Below are positions 7,580 through 14,557 of a stretch of 15,056 nt of DNA, piece after piece. The first letter of the stretch is position 1, and every line of letters starts with the position of its first letter. This DNA is from an uncultured Clostridia bacterium (GTDB taxonomy: Bacteria > Bacillota_A > Clostridia > TANB77 > CAG-508). A program made the translations under genes and the position numbers. The stretch lies in the NCBI GenBank assembly GCA_944393165.1, contig CALXZF010000049.1:1-15056 (forward strand), read 5' to 3'. The notes below the pieces were generated by a model. The model was not told the origin of the DNA. It did no database searches and saw only the letters and a program-made list of their open reading frames with translations.

Positions 7580-8491
7580 ATGCAAAATACAATTTTAAAA
7601 TGCAATAATTTGCATAAAAGTTTTAGAAAAAAAGAAATTTTAAAAGGAGTATCTTTAGAAATATGTAGTGGGGATATATTAGGCTTTATTGGTCCAAATG
7701 GCGCTGGAAAAACGACCACAATAAAACTAATTCTTGGGCTTCAAAAAATAGGTAGCGGAAATGTTGTAATTAATGGATTTGATATACAGAAAAATTTTGA
7801 AAAAGCTATAGCTAAGGTTGGAGCAATAATTGAAAATCCAGATTTATATATGTATTTATCCGGTCTCGACAATTTAAAACTAATTGCCAATTTATATAAA
7901 GGAGTGGATGATAAAAGAATTGAAGAAGTTATAAAATTGGTAGGCTTAGAGAACAGAATACACGATAAAGTTTCAAAATATTCTCTTGGAATGAGGCAGC
8001 GTTTAGGAGTTGCTCAAGCAATTCTTCATAAACCAAATCTACTTATATTAGATGAACCAACTAATGGATTAGACCCTGAAGGTATCAAGGATTTGCGTAA
8101 TCTTTTGGTAAAACTTGCTAAAGAAGAAAATATGGGTATTTTAATTTCTAGCCATAATTTAGCAGAACTTGAGAGCTTTTGCAATAAAGTATCTATTATT
8201 AAAAATGGTGTGATTGTTGAAACTAGTGATTTGGAAACAGTAAAGAAAGAAGCATCTGCTGGAAATTATATTATTGAACTAGATGATGCTAAAAAAGCTA
8301 GAATGATAATTGGAGATATGTCAAATGCAGAAGATAATAACCATATTTCAGTTCATGCAGATAGAGAAAATATACCTCTTATCATAAAGAAATTAGTTTT
8401 ACAAGATATAAAAATTTATTCTATTAAAGAGGATGTTATAAGTCTAGAAGATGCATTCTTTAAAAAGACAGGGGGTAATGTAATTGATTAA
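7580..8491 (+). CDS. ABC transporter ATPase (BcrA/CcmA-like exporter)
   Basis: A 303-residue nucleotide-binding subunit that would power the permease encoded next to it. Walker A is GPNGAGKT (38-45), the ENP stretch near 85-87 is typical of bacitracin/lantibiotic-type exporters, the signature is SLGMRQ (135-140), Walker B LLILDEP (154-160), and the switch histidine H192 (SSHNL). Residues ~220-303 are the variable C-terminal part. I choose the ATG at 7580, because AAAGGAAGGG lies in good position before it; an in-frame ATG at 7556 has no ribosome binding site and sits inside that site's upstream context. The last codons overlap the permease start by 8 nt, implying translational coupling. The substrate is unknown; self-resistance to a peptide antibiotic is the usual guess for this type. 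Confidence 0.94.
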   Translation: MQNTILKCNNLHKSFRKKEILKGVSLEICSGDILGFIGPNGAGKTTTIKLILGLQKIGSGNVVINGFDIQKNFEKAIAKVGAIIENPDLYMYLSGLDNLKLIANLYKGVDDKRIEEVIKLVGLENRIHDKVSKYSLGMRQRLGVAQAILHKPNLLILDEPTNGLDPEGIKDLRNLLVKLAKEENMGILISSHNLAELESFCNKVSIIKNGVIVETSDLETVKKEASAGNYIIELDDAKKARMIIGDMSNAEDNNHISVHADRENIPLIIKKLVLQDIKIYSIKEDVISLEDAFFKKTGGNVID

Positions 8492-9941
8492 TTTAATCGG
8501 GAATGAATTAAAAAAGATTTTTAAGAAAAAAACAATATATATTTTGCTTATTATAATTGTTGGATATATTTTACTTTCAAATATTATGATTAAGATAACA
8601 GATAACGGATATCAATATTACTACTATTATGAAGGAGATATTGAATATTATGAAGATCTTTTATCTACACTAGACTCAAATAATTCTGCAGATTTATCAA
8701 CATATATAGAGGCTAAAAGCCAAATTGAATTATTAGAACTTACCAAAAAATATGGCAATGATTCTTGGCAAGCTTATGTAATAAACACCATGCTTAACAA
8801 CTATGTAAACACAATTGTTACACATGATTATTCTAACGAAATAACAGAAGAAGCGTATACTGAAGCTAAAACTTCATTGGATACAGCTATTCAAAAAATG
8901 GATTCTGATGACTGGAAATATTTCGTAAATAAAGATTTGGAAAATATCAATAATTCTTTAGAAGAACAATATGTACTTAAAGAAAACGCAACGGATAATC
9001 AAGCACTTGCTTCAATAGAAGATACAATATATGACTTGCAAATACAAAAGCAAGTAGATGAATGGAGACTTGAAAAAAATATTAGCTATGCCCAAACTTT
9101 TTTAAATAATGCATTAGAACAATATGCTAGTAGTCAATCTACTTTAAGAGATTATCAAAATGTAAATGTAGATGACTTGGACTCTGATGAATTGCAATAT
9201 TATCAAAATGCATTAGAACAATCGAATTTAAATAGATATTATATAGAAAATATGATTTCTTTAGATTCACTTAGTAGAGACACTTTCTTAAATTTATTTG
9301 GTAATTATGAATTATTCATATTAATTGTGGGAATAGTTATTGCTGGCTCTATTGTAAGTGAGGAATTTAATAGAGGTACAATTAAGCTCTTACTTGTAAA
9401 GCCATACAGTAGAATAAAAATTTTACTTTCTAAATTTATTGTTTGTATGATTATACTAGTACTTACAATTTCATTTATTTACGCATTCCAGTTGGTTGTA
9501 GGTGGAATAGTAAATGGATTTGACGGTTTATCTACTCCTGCTATTGTATACAATTTTGATACAAACAAAGTAGAAACCATGAATCTGCTCGCATATGTTG
9601 CTTTAGTTGGATTATGCAAATTACCTATGTATATTTTGTTAGTAGCACTAGCATTTGCATGTAGCACAATATTTGCCAATACCGCTTTAGCAGTCGCTGT
9701 ACCGTTTTTAGGATACATTGCTTCTAGCTTAATAAATCAATTTGCATTATATTATAACATAAAACAAATAATTTACTTTGTTACTCCTAACTGGGATTTA
9801 AGCTACTATTTATTTGGCGGAACACCTTTATTTAAAGAATTAACTTTACCATTCTCCATAGCAATTTGTTTGATTTATTTAATAATAATGTTAGTTATAA
9901 GCTGTGTAGTATTTAAGAAAAGAGATATCAAAAATATCTAA
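8484..9941 (+). CDS. ABC-2 type permease with a large extracellular loop
   Basis: A 485-residue membrane subunit partnered with the preceding ATPase. After a basic N-terminus (KKIFKKKT) there is one helix (~18-36), then a ~240-residue, mostly helical, acidic extracytoplasmic region (~37-275), then five helices (~276-292, 317-340, 369-391, 394-418, 455-476). The cytoplasmic loop SEEFNRGTIKLLLVKPYSR (292-310) is the ABC-2 signature. The start is TTG at 8484 with GGGGG eight nt upstream; an ATG two codons earlier is followed by a stop. The outer loop carries a 16-nt repeat (9108-9123 and 9207-9222), encoding NALEQ twice, 33 residues apart. The stop codon lies at the edge of the following hairpin. 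Confidence 0.9.
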   Translation: MINLIGNELKKIFKKKTIYILLIIIVGYILLSNIMIKITDNGYQYYYYYEGDIEYYEDLLSTLDSNNSADLSTYIEAKSQIELLELTKKYGNDSWQAYVINTMLNNYVNTIVTHDYSNEITEEAYTEAKTSLDTAIQKMDSDDWKYFVNKDLENINNSLEEQYVLKENATDNQALASIEDTIYDLQIQKQVDEWRLEKNISYAQTFLNNALEQYASSQSTLRDYQNVNVDDLDSDELQYYQNALEQSNLNRYYIENMISLDSLSRDTFLNLFGNYELFILIVGIVIAGSIVSEEFNRGTIKLLLVKPYSRIKILLSKFIVCMIILVLTISFIYAFQLVVGGIVNGFDGLSTPAIVYNFDTNKVETMNLLAYVALVGLCKLPMYILLVALAFACSTIFANTALAVAVPFLGYIASSLINQFALYYNIKQIIYFVTPNWDLSYYLFGGTPLFKELTLPFSIAICLIYLIIMLVISCVVFKKRDIKNI

Positions 9942-9977
9942 GCGTGAACAAAAGGGACACTCCCTTTTGTTCACGCT
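9941..9977. terminator. perfect 17-bp hairpin between convergent genes
   Basis: AGCGTGAACAAAAGGGA (9941-9957) and its exact complement (9961-9977) enclose the 3-nt loop CAC. It starts at the last base of the permease stop and ends 7 nt before the stop of the convergent oxidoreductase, so it can serve both transcripts. Only short T runs follow on either side (CTTTCC on plus; the minus side reaches TTTTT after about 7 nt). Its very regular form with a GGGACACTCCC centre also recalls REP-like palindromes. Confidence 0.7.
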
Positions 9978-9984
9978 CTTTCCT

Positions 9985-11064
9985 CTACTCTCTTACATAA
10001 TCATTCATTGGGTTTACTAAATATTTTAGCTCATCCAATTTATCAGTTGAAACATATCCTGGTTTTCCATTTATTACATCTGGTATTCTATTTACTACAG
10101 TTGCACAAGTTAGTTCTACAGTATTTGGTCTAGATACTACTATTGTTGTGTTTGGCTCTCCCTCTATTGTCCACTCATTTTTATCATAATCTTCCTTAGA
10201 ATATACTTTTCCTATACATTGTGTTTCCAAAGTAATTCCCTCTTTGGTTTTAGTTGTAACAACTGCACTCATTCCAGTTGCATCTCCAGCTTTTATTGTC
10301 ATTCCTAATGTAGATGAATTAATGTCTTCTTTATAAGTTTGTGGTACACATTCTTGTGTTTGACTTATTGGTGTTAATCCCAATTTTGAACATAACCAAC
10401 CATTTACATTCCACATATATGAAGGGCTATACTCTCCAGAATTTATAATTTTTTGTCTTTCTTCATCACTCACTCTATCAACAGCAGCAATCTTCTTATC
10501 AAATTCATCTAAAGTAAGTCCTGCACCATGTGCTTCAGCTAAAGCAATTCCATAGTCTTCAACATTATATGATGAACTACCTTTTATTTTTGTTATTTTT
10601 TGAGTAGAACCTGCTATGCTACTAATTAATTCTCCCCAATAAACATCTTGGTATCCGCTTCCTGTAATTGTACATCCATTTTCTTTAGCTAGTTTATCTA
10701 TTTCACTTGTAAGTGTTGGATTTGAGTTAAATGGATAAAATGCTTCTTCGCAGGTTGTTATAGCATTTATTCCTAATTTTGCACATAACATAAGTGCATC
10801 TTCCACATCACTAAGCAAACTCATTGTTGTAACTATTACTATGTCTGGCTTTAAATCTTTAAGCAATGTTTCTGCATTATTGGCATCTGTAACAGTAACT
10901 CCTCTTTTTTCTCCTCCCATTATTTCTCCAATGTCTTTGCCTATTACACCAGGGTTAACATCTACAGCGCCAACTATTTCTCCTCCTTTTTCAAAAACAT
11001 ATCGCATAGTATACACTGCCATCTTTCCTGTTCCATATTGCACAACTCTTACTTTTCTATCCAT
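9985..11064 (-). CDS. NAD(P)-dependent oxidoreductase, 2,4-diaminopentanoate dehydrogenase-like
   Basis: A 359-residue protein with a DapB-type N-terminal Rossmann fold: VRVVQYGTGKMA (5-16) is the nucleotide loop, followed by EIVGAVDVNPGVIGKDIGE (29-47). NAITTCEEAFYPF (100-112) matches the TCEE…YP stretch of 2,4-diaminopentanoate dehydrogenases, which act in ornithine fermentation. However, where I expect a GxNPGF-like stretch, this protein has TGSGYQDVYWGE (134-145), so its substrate may differ. The ATG at 11064 is chosen because AAAGGAAG lies about 8 nt upstream; an in-frame ATG 11 codons earlier falls inside an inverted repeat and lacks a binding site. No other ornithine-fermentation gene is visible. 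Function is therefore given at family level only. Confidence 0.75.
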   Translation of the reverse strand: MDRKVRVVQYGTGKMAVYTMRYVFEKGGEIVGAVDVNPGVIGKDIGEIMGGEKRGVTVTDANNAETLLKDLKPDIVIVTTMSLLSDVEDALMLCAKLGINAITTCEEAFYPFNSNPTLTSEIDKLAKENGCTITGSGYQDVYWGELISSIAGSTQKITKIKGSSSYNVEDYGIALAEAHGAGLTLDEFDKKIAAVDRVSDEERQKIINSGEYSPSYMWNVNGWLCSKLGLTPISQTQECVPQTYKEDINSSTLGMTIKAGDATGMSAVVTTKTKEGITLETQCIGKVYSKEDYDKNEWTIEGEPNTTIVVSRPNTVELTCATVVNRIPDVINGKPGYVSTDKLDELKYLVNPMNDYVRE

Positions 11065-11080
11065 ATTTTTCTTCCTTTCC

Positions 11081-11106
11081 CTAAAACAAATACACATTTG
11101 TTTTAG
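11081..11106. promoter_or_regulatory. 11-bp inverted repeat in the oxidoreductase leader
   Basis: CTAAAACAAAT (11081-11091) and ATTTGTTTTAG (11096-11106) are perfect complements with the 4-nt spacer ACAC. It lies between the -10 (11124-11132) and the ribosome binding site (about 11071-11078), overlapping the first transcribed bases. This is the usual place for a repressor operator, or for an RNA hairpin just upstream of the binding site. Confidence 0.5.
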
Positions 11107-11123
11107 TATAAATTTTCAAATAA

Positions 11124-11154
11124 ATTATATCACTATTTTTTTAAAATTATTCAA
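11124..11154 (-). promoter_or_regulatory. promoter of the oxidoreductase gene
   Basis: On the minus strand TGATATAAT (11124-11132) is an extended -10. A possible -35 TTGAAT (11149-11154) lies 19 nt upstream, somewhat far. The transcription start would be near 11117, just upstream of the 11-bp inverted repeat. Confidence 0.5.
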
Positions 11155-11163
11155 TTTTTTAGA

Positions 11164-11467
11164 GAAATTAACTAGCAATAACAATTTACCGTTGCAATTC
11201 ATGGCCTAGCAAAATCTATAATAATCAAAAAGTAGAAATATTTTATAAAGTAACTCGAATATGTCGGTCAAGCTGATTTTCGTTGGTATTCTAAAAGAAT
11301 TTTTGTCAGCGCCCTCACAAGTGTGTGAGATTCCCTAACAAAACTTTTCAAGAATACCAAACTCAAATCACATTCCATTCCATATTCTCATACTTTATAA
11401 AATATTTCTACTTTTTAATAAAATAATAACTAAGGCCGTGAATTGCAATTACTTGCTACTTAATTCC
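11164..11467. repeat. ~304-bp inverted-repeat element (MITE-like or long structured RNA)
   Basis: Nested arms pair from outside to inside: 11164-11178 with 11453-11467 (13 of 15); 11192-11206 with 11434-11448 (15 bp, one G-T); 11227-11252 with 11391-11416 (26 bp, perfect); 11257-11263 with 11381-11387 (7 bp); TTGGTATTCT 11283-11292 with 11351-11360 (10 bp, plus AAAAG/CTTTT); and an apical CTCACA/TGTGAG (11314-11319, 11324-11329). The whole stretch can form one long branched hairpin. The right arm includes the J-protein stop codon. It holds no coding frame. It lies between the J-protein and the oxidoreductase, both read leftward, and overlaps or abuts the latter's upstream region. I do not recognise the family; a clear target duplication was not found. 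Confidence 0.7.
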
Positions 11468-12080
11468 AACTAAACAATCTAACTATAAAATTCCAAATTC
11501 CCCTTGCTATTCCTACAACCACATTTACTATTGCTCTAAAGAAAGGATTTTCCTCATAAAACTCTGTTAAAGAATTCCTAACTGGAGGCATTGCCCAAAG
11601 AATTACAAGAATGATAATTATTATTACAATTGTTATAAAAAGATCTTTGTAATTCTCTCTCCATTTGGTTTTTATCACACTCCATATATATTTAAAATAT
11701 TCACCAAATGTTTTAAATACCTGCTCTTCTGCATTGTCTTGCTTTTCTGTTTTCTGCTCAGGCTGCTTATTATTCGAATATTTATTTTGGTTATTATACT
11801 CTCTATAAATTTGCTGTTTTTGTTTTTCTAACTGTTCTTTCTGCATTTGCTCTCTCTTAGCTTGTAGCTCTTTATCGTATTCTTCTCTTCTTACTCTATC
11901 TCCTAAAACATCATATGCTTGATTAATTTTCTTCATCATCTCTTCTGCTTTTTTCTTGTCTTTGTTTTCTTGAAGATCAGGATGATATCTTTTAGCTAAA
12001 GTTTTATATGCTCTTTCTATTATTTCTTGTGATGCATTTTCACTTACTTCCAGTATTTCGTACAGAGTATTTTTCTTCAT
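11460..12080 (-). CDS. membrane-anchored J-domain protein (DnaJ-like)
   Basis: A 206-residue protein with an N-terminal J domain (4-70: LYEILEVSENASQEIIERAYKTLAKRY, HPD at 33-35, KINQAYDVLGD), which would stimulate the ATPase of DnaK. A Lys/Gln/Glu-rich linker (~71-125) follows, then an amphipathic stretch and a strong membrane helix (~147-164, FITIVIIIIILVILWAM). The hydrophobic C-terminal segment 177-206 (FFRAIVNVVVGIARGIWNFIVRLF) may re-enter the membrane. There is no zinc-finger or substrate domain, so it is not the housekeeping DnaJ; it probably recruits Hsp70 to the membrane. The ATG has AGGGGAAATATA upstream. Its stop codon lies inside the right arm of the long inverted repeat, so its last residues may have been shaped by that element. 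Confidence 0.88.
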   Translation of the reverse strand: MKKNTLYEILEVSENASQEIIERAYKTLAKRYHPDLQENKDKKKAEEMMKKINQAYDVLGDRVRREEYDKELQAKREQMQKEQLEKQKQQIYREYNNQNKYSNNKQPEQKTEKQDNAEEQVFKTFGEYFKYIWSVIKTKWRENYKDLFITIVIIIIILVILWAMPPVRNSLTEFYEENPFFRAIVNVVVGIARGIWNFIVRLFSWN

Positions 12081-12113
12081 TATATTTCCCCTTAACTATG
12101 TAATCTATTATAA

Positions 12114-12122
12114 ATTATATCA
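12114..12122 (-). promoter_or_regulatory. extended -10 of the J-protein gene
   Basis: The minus strand reads TGATATAAT, with no convincing -35. The predicted start is near 12107, about 27 nt before the ATG. It faces the DUF4364 promoter 42 bp away. Confidence 0.5.
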
Positions 12123-12124
12123 TT

Positions 12125-12142
12125 TATGCACAAAAAAGCATA
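12125..12142. promoter_or_regulatory. small dyad between two divergent promoters
   Basis: TATGC (12125-12129) and GCATA (12138-12142) form a 5-bp dyad with an 8-bp A-rich spacer, between the two outward-facing -10 boxes. It could be a shared operator, but it is short and the evidence is positional only. Confidence 0.25.
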
Positions 12143-12160
12143 GTATTTTTTCGCTATTTA

Positions 12161-12169
12161 TGATATAAT
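12161..12169 (+). promoter_or_regulatory. extended -10 of the DUF4364 gene
   Basis: TGATATAAT, identical to the -10 boxes of the J-protein, oxidoreductase and trmB genes. No clear -35 is present. The predicted start is near 12176, giving a 28-nt leader. Confidence 0.5.
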
Positions 12170-12203
12170 TGTTTTCGAAATTTATGTTTAGAGGTGATAT
12201 TTT

Positions 12204-12974
12204 TTGAAACTAGCATCTAATGATGAAACTTTAGCAGAAAGCAAAGTTCTTATTTTATATATATTAGAGAATGTAAAAAAACCAATAACCAACAATGCTT
12301 TATATAAAATTGTACTTTCTGTATTAGATATGAATTATTTCTATTTTCAACAATTCTTGCTAGATTTAATAAAAAGTGAATTTGTAATTACATATACCAA
12401 AGAAGGACAACAAATGTATTTCATTACTGAAAAAGGTGCAAGAACATTAGAACTTACTGAAGACATATTGCCAGGAATTCTAAAACTACAAGCAGATACA
12501 AATTTAAAATACACCCTAGATGATGTAAATGAAGAAAATTCAATCGTAGCTGAATATACTCCTATAAATGAGAATTATTATAATGTAACTTGCAAAATAA
12601 TGGAAAATAATGAATGTCTTTTCGAGGTTAAAACATTTGCTGGCTCTCGTGAGCAAGCTAAGCAAATAGTTGAAAATTGGAAAAAGCATGCAGGTACAAT
12701 GTATCCTAGTCTTCTTGAAATTTTAACACAAGATTTTCCAGACACATCATCCCAAGACGAAGATTCATATGCGAATACTCCTTCTGTAATCGGCTCTCCA
12801 AGAGATGTTTACAATTATGATGTTATAAATAGAAACCCCAGTGAAGAAGATTCTATTCTAGAGAATAATTCTTCTAAAGAAACAGAAAATGAAAAAAATA
12901 ATAATTCGAATAATACTGATGTAATAGAAGGAAATATAAATTTATTTGATTTAATAGAAAAGAATCAAAATTAA
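12204..12974 (+). CDS. DUF4364 family protein with an acidic, Asn-rich tail
   Basis: A 256-residue cytoplasmic protein. Residues ~10-85 look like a winged helix (SKVLILYILENVKKPITNNALYKIVL, then YFYFQQFLLDLIKSEFVITY and MYFITEKGARTLEL), typical of DUF4364, a Clostridia family of putative DNA-binding regulators with unknown targets. Residues ~110-176 form the conserved C-terminal domain (YNVTCKIMENNECLFEVKTFAGSREQAKQIVENW). After ~177 the protein continues with a low-complexity Asp/Glu/Asn/Ser-rich tail of about 80 residues, longer than I expect for the family. The start is TTG at 12204, with GAGGTGAT seven nt upstream; no in-frame ATG serves. It is divergent from the J-protein gene, with closely spaced promoters. 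Confidence 0.8.
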   Translation: MKLASNDETLAESKVLILYILENVKKPITNNALYKIVLSVLDMNYFYFQQFLLDLIKSEFVITYTKEGQQMYFITEKGARTLELTEDILPGILKLQADTNLKYTLDDVNEENSIVAEYTPINENYYNVTCKIMENNECLFEVKTFAGSREQAKQIVENWKKHAGTMYPSLLEILTQDFPDTSSQDEDSYANTPSVIGSPRDVYNYDVINRNPSEEDSILENNSSKETENEKNNNSNNTDVIEGNINLFDLIEKNQN

Positions 12975-13016
12975 ACCGAAACCAAAATGTAATATCTTTT
13001 GATTAAATTGAGTTTA

Positions 13017-13142
13017 GAACAAAGCGACGAATGTTGCTCTTTGTTCGTGCCGATTTGAGTTTCCGACTACAAGGAGGAAATCTCAAAGGCGACAGCGATT
13101 ATAGCCATTTTTAAATTATGGGAAATACAATTTCCTATAATT
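13017..13142 (+). other. cluster of three hairpins after the DUF4364 gene
   Basis: Hairpin 1: GAACAAAG (13017-13024) with CTTTGTTC (13039-13046), with an inner CGAC/GTTG. Hairpin 2: TTGAGTTTCC (13055-13064) with GGAAATCTCAA (13076-13086), one T mismatch, flanked by GCC (13049-13051)/GGC (13088-13090). Hairpin 3: 13114-13126 with 13130-13142, 13 bp with one G-T and loop ACA. Hairpins 1 and 2 are richer in GC than their surroundings and have CGAC-containing loops. It may be the structured 3' UTR of the upstream gene, a separate RNA, or a repeat. The flanking 12975-13267 stretch contains no gene. Confidence 0.4.
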
Positions 13143-13151
13143 CAAAAAAGC

Positions 13152-13202
13152 AAATTAAAAGGAATGAATTCTGTAATTCACAGAGCTCATTCCTTTTAAT
13201 TT
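13152..13202. terminator. bidirectional terminator between DUF4364 and proS
   Basis: AAATTAAAAGGAATGA (13152-13167) pairs perfectly over 16 bp with 13187-13202, and CTGT/ACAG pairs within the loop. The stem ends in T-rich sequence on both strands (TTTTAATTT on plus; TTTTAATTTGCTTTTTT on minus), fitting a shared terminator for two convergent genes. Confidence 0.8.
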
Positions 13203-13267
13203 ACTTTAATCAATACTGTGCTAGCTTTATAGTTTATTAATCTTAAAATCTATTTCTAAAATTCACA

Positions 13268-14557
13268 CTATATTTTGGAATTAATTTTGTTTATAAGTTC
13301 TTCTACTAGCATAATTTCTTTTTTACCAGTTTTTGTTTCTTCTACTTCTACATGTCCACTTTCTACTTTTCCTCCAAATATTGCAATATAAGGTGTTCCA
13401 AGTACTTTAGCATCTCTTATTCTAGCTCCAAAATTTATGCTCTCTCTATCATCAATTAATGTTTCAATTCCTTTTGCTTTCAATGTTTCGTATAATTTAT
13501 TTGCTTCTAATACTTTTGATTCATCATCCATTTTAGCAATTATTTGTAGTTTAAATGGTGCAATATTATATGGCAATGATATTCCCTCTACATTACCTTC
13601 ATTATTTTCGATTGTAGATAACTCATAAATTGCAGCCAACATTCTACTTACACCTATTCCATAACATCCCATAAAATATGGTTTTTCTTTTCCGTCTTTA
13701 TCTATGAATTTTGCATTCATTGTGTCAGAATACCTTGTTCCTAATTGGAATATATGTCCTAGTTCAATTGCTTTTCTTTCTTCAAAATTAGAAATATCAT
13801 TTATTCCATATTCTTCTTTTAAATATTCTTCATAATTTTCTTTTTCTAAAACTTCTTTATTTAATGCTACCTTATTTACTGGGTCATATAATATTGTATC
13901 TTCTCCTATTGGAGATAAAAGCATCATTTCTTCGCTTTTTTTGCCTCCCATTGCTCCATTATCTGCAACAACTGGCAAGATTTCCAAATCCAATTTCTCG
14001 GCAATTCTTAAATATGCATTTCTTACATTTTGATATGATTTTTCTAATCCTTCTTTATCTACATCAAAGCTGTATGCATCCATCATTAAAAATGATTTTC
14101 CTCTTAAAAGGTATCCTCTATTTCTAATTTCATTTCTGTATTTTTCTCCAATCTGATATAGTGTTACAGGCAAATGTTTATATGATTTAAGTTTTTCTCT
14201 AGCAAATTCTAATACTGCCTCTTCTGCTGTTGGTGCCATACAAAAAGTTCCTTTATCTGACTCAACTACAAGCATAACTCCTTCTTCTATATATTTGTTC
14301 CACCTATCAGATTTTTCCCACATCTCTTTTGGTTGAAGAGTTGGTAATTGCACTTCTGCCATTCCCGCTTCATTTAACGATTCTCTTATAACATTTTCTA
14401 TATTTCTTTTTACTAGCAATGGCACTGTGCCATATCCCATTATTCCTGTTCCATATTGAACTAATTGTCCAGATTGCATTAACATATCTTGCGCTGGATA
14501 CATATCATCTAATTTATTAATTCTCATTGTTCCTAATCCTAAATTTGAAAGTTTCAT
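13268..14557 (-). CDS. proS: prolyl-tRNA synthetase, short form lacking the editing insertion
   Basis: A 429-residue class II synthetase that would charge tRNA-Pro. The N-terminal catalytic part shows APTAEEAVLEF (108-118), motif 2 with R141 and the MMDAYSFDVD stretch (158-167), then ADNGAMGGKKSEEMMLLSPIGEDTILYD (198-225) and motif 3 GCYGIGVSRMLAA (297-309). The anticodon-binding domain follows (~331-429; LIDDRESINFGARIRDAKVLGTPY). Bacterial ProRS usually has about 570 residues with a ~180-residue editing domain between motifs 2 and 3; here only about 40 residues (226-265) occupy that site. The N-terminus is also divergent (QYGTGIMGYGTVP where RAGliRklasGiY is usual). The ATG has GGAGGAGAG eight nt upstream. 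It follows scpB after 92 nt. A T-box leader was not seen. It could be a second ProRS paralogue. Confidence 0.88.
   Translation of the reverse strand: MKLSNLGLGTMRINKLDDMYPAQDMLMQSGQLVQYGTGIMGYGTVPLLVKRNIENVIRESLNEAGMAEVQLPTLQPKEMWEKSDRWNKYIEEGVMLVVESDKGTFCMAPTAEEAVLEFAREKLKSYKHLPVTLYQIGEKYRNEIRNRGYLLRGKSFLMMDAYSFDVDKEGLEKSYQNVRNAYLRIAEKLDLEILPVVADNGAMGGKKSEEMMLLSPIGEDTILYDPVNKVALNKEVLEKENYEEYLKEEYGINDISNFEERKAIELGHIFQLGTRYSDTMNAKFIDKDGKEKPYFMGCYGIGVSRMLAAIYELSTIENNEGNVEGISLPYNIAPFKLQIIAKMDDESKVLEANKLYETLKAKGIETLIDDRESINFGARIRDAKVLGTPYIAIFGGKVESGHVEVEETKTGKKEIMLVEELINKINSKI

Larger units (their letters stand above)
11065..11459. other. 395-bp intergenic stretch
   Basis: Contains, from the oxidoreductase side, its leader inverted repeat (11081-11106), its promoter (11124-11154) and then most of the long inverted-repeat element (11164 onward). 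No gene, tRNA or recognised riboswitch was seen. Confidence 0.6.

Noticed and set aside
11065..11097. Longer start for the oxidoreductase at 11097
   Set aside because: It lies within the 11-bp inverted repeat, has no binding site, and adds residues (MCICFRERKKN) not expected before the Rossmann fold.
13864..14127. Plus-strand frame of 87 codons inside proS
   Set aside because: Shadow of the conserved synthetase; Leu-rich composition reflects the complement of Lys/Glu-rich codons.
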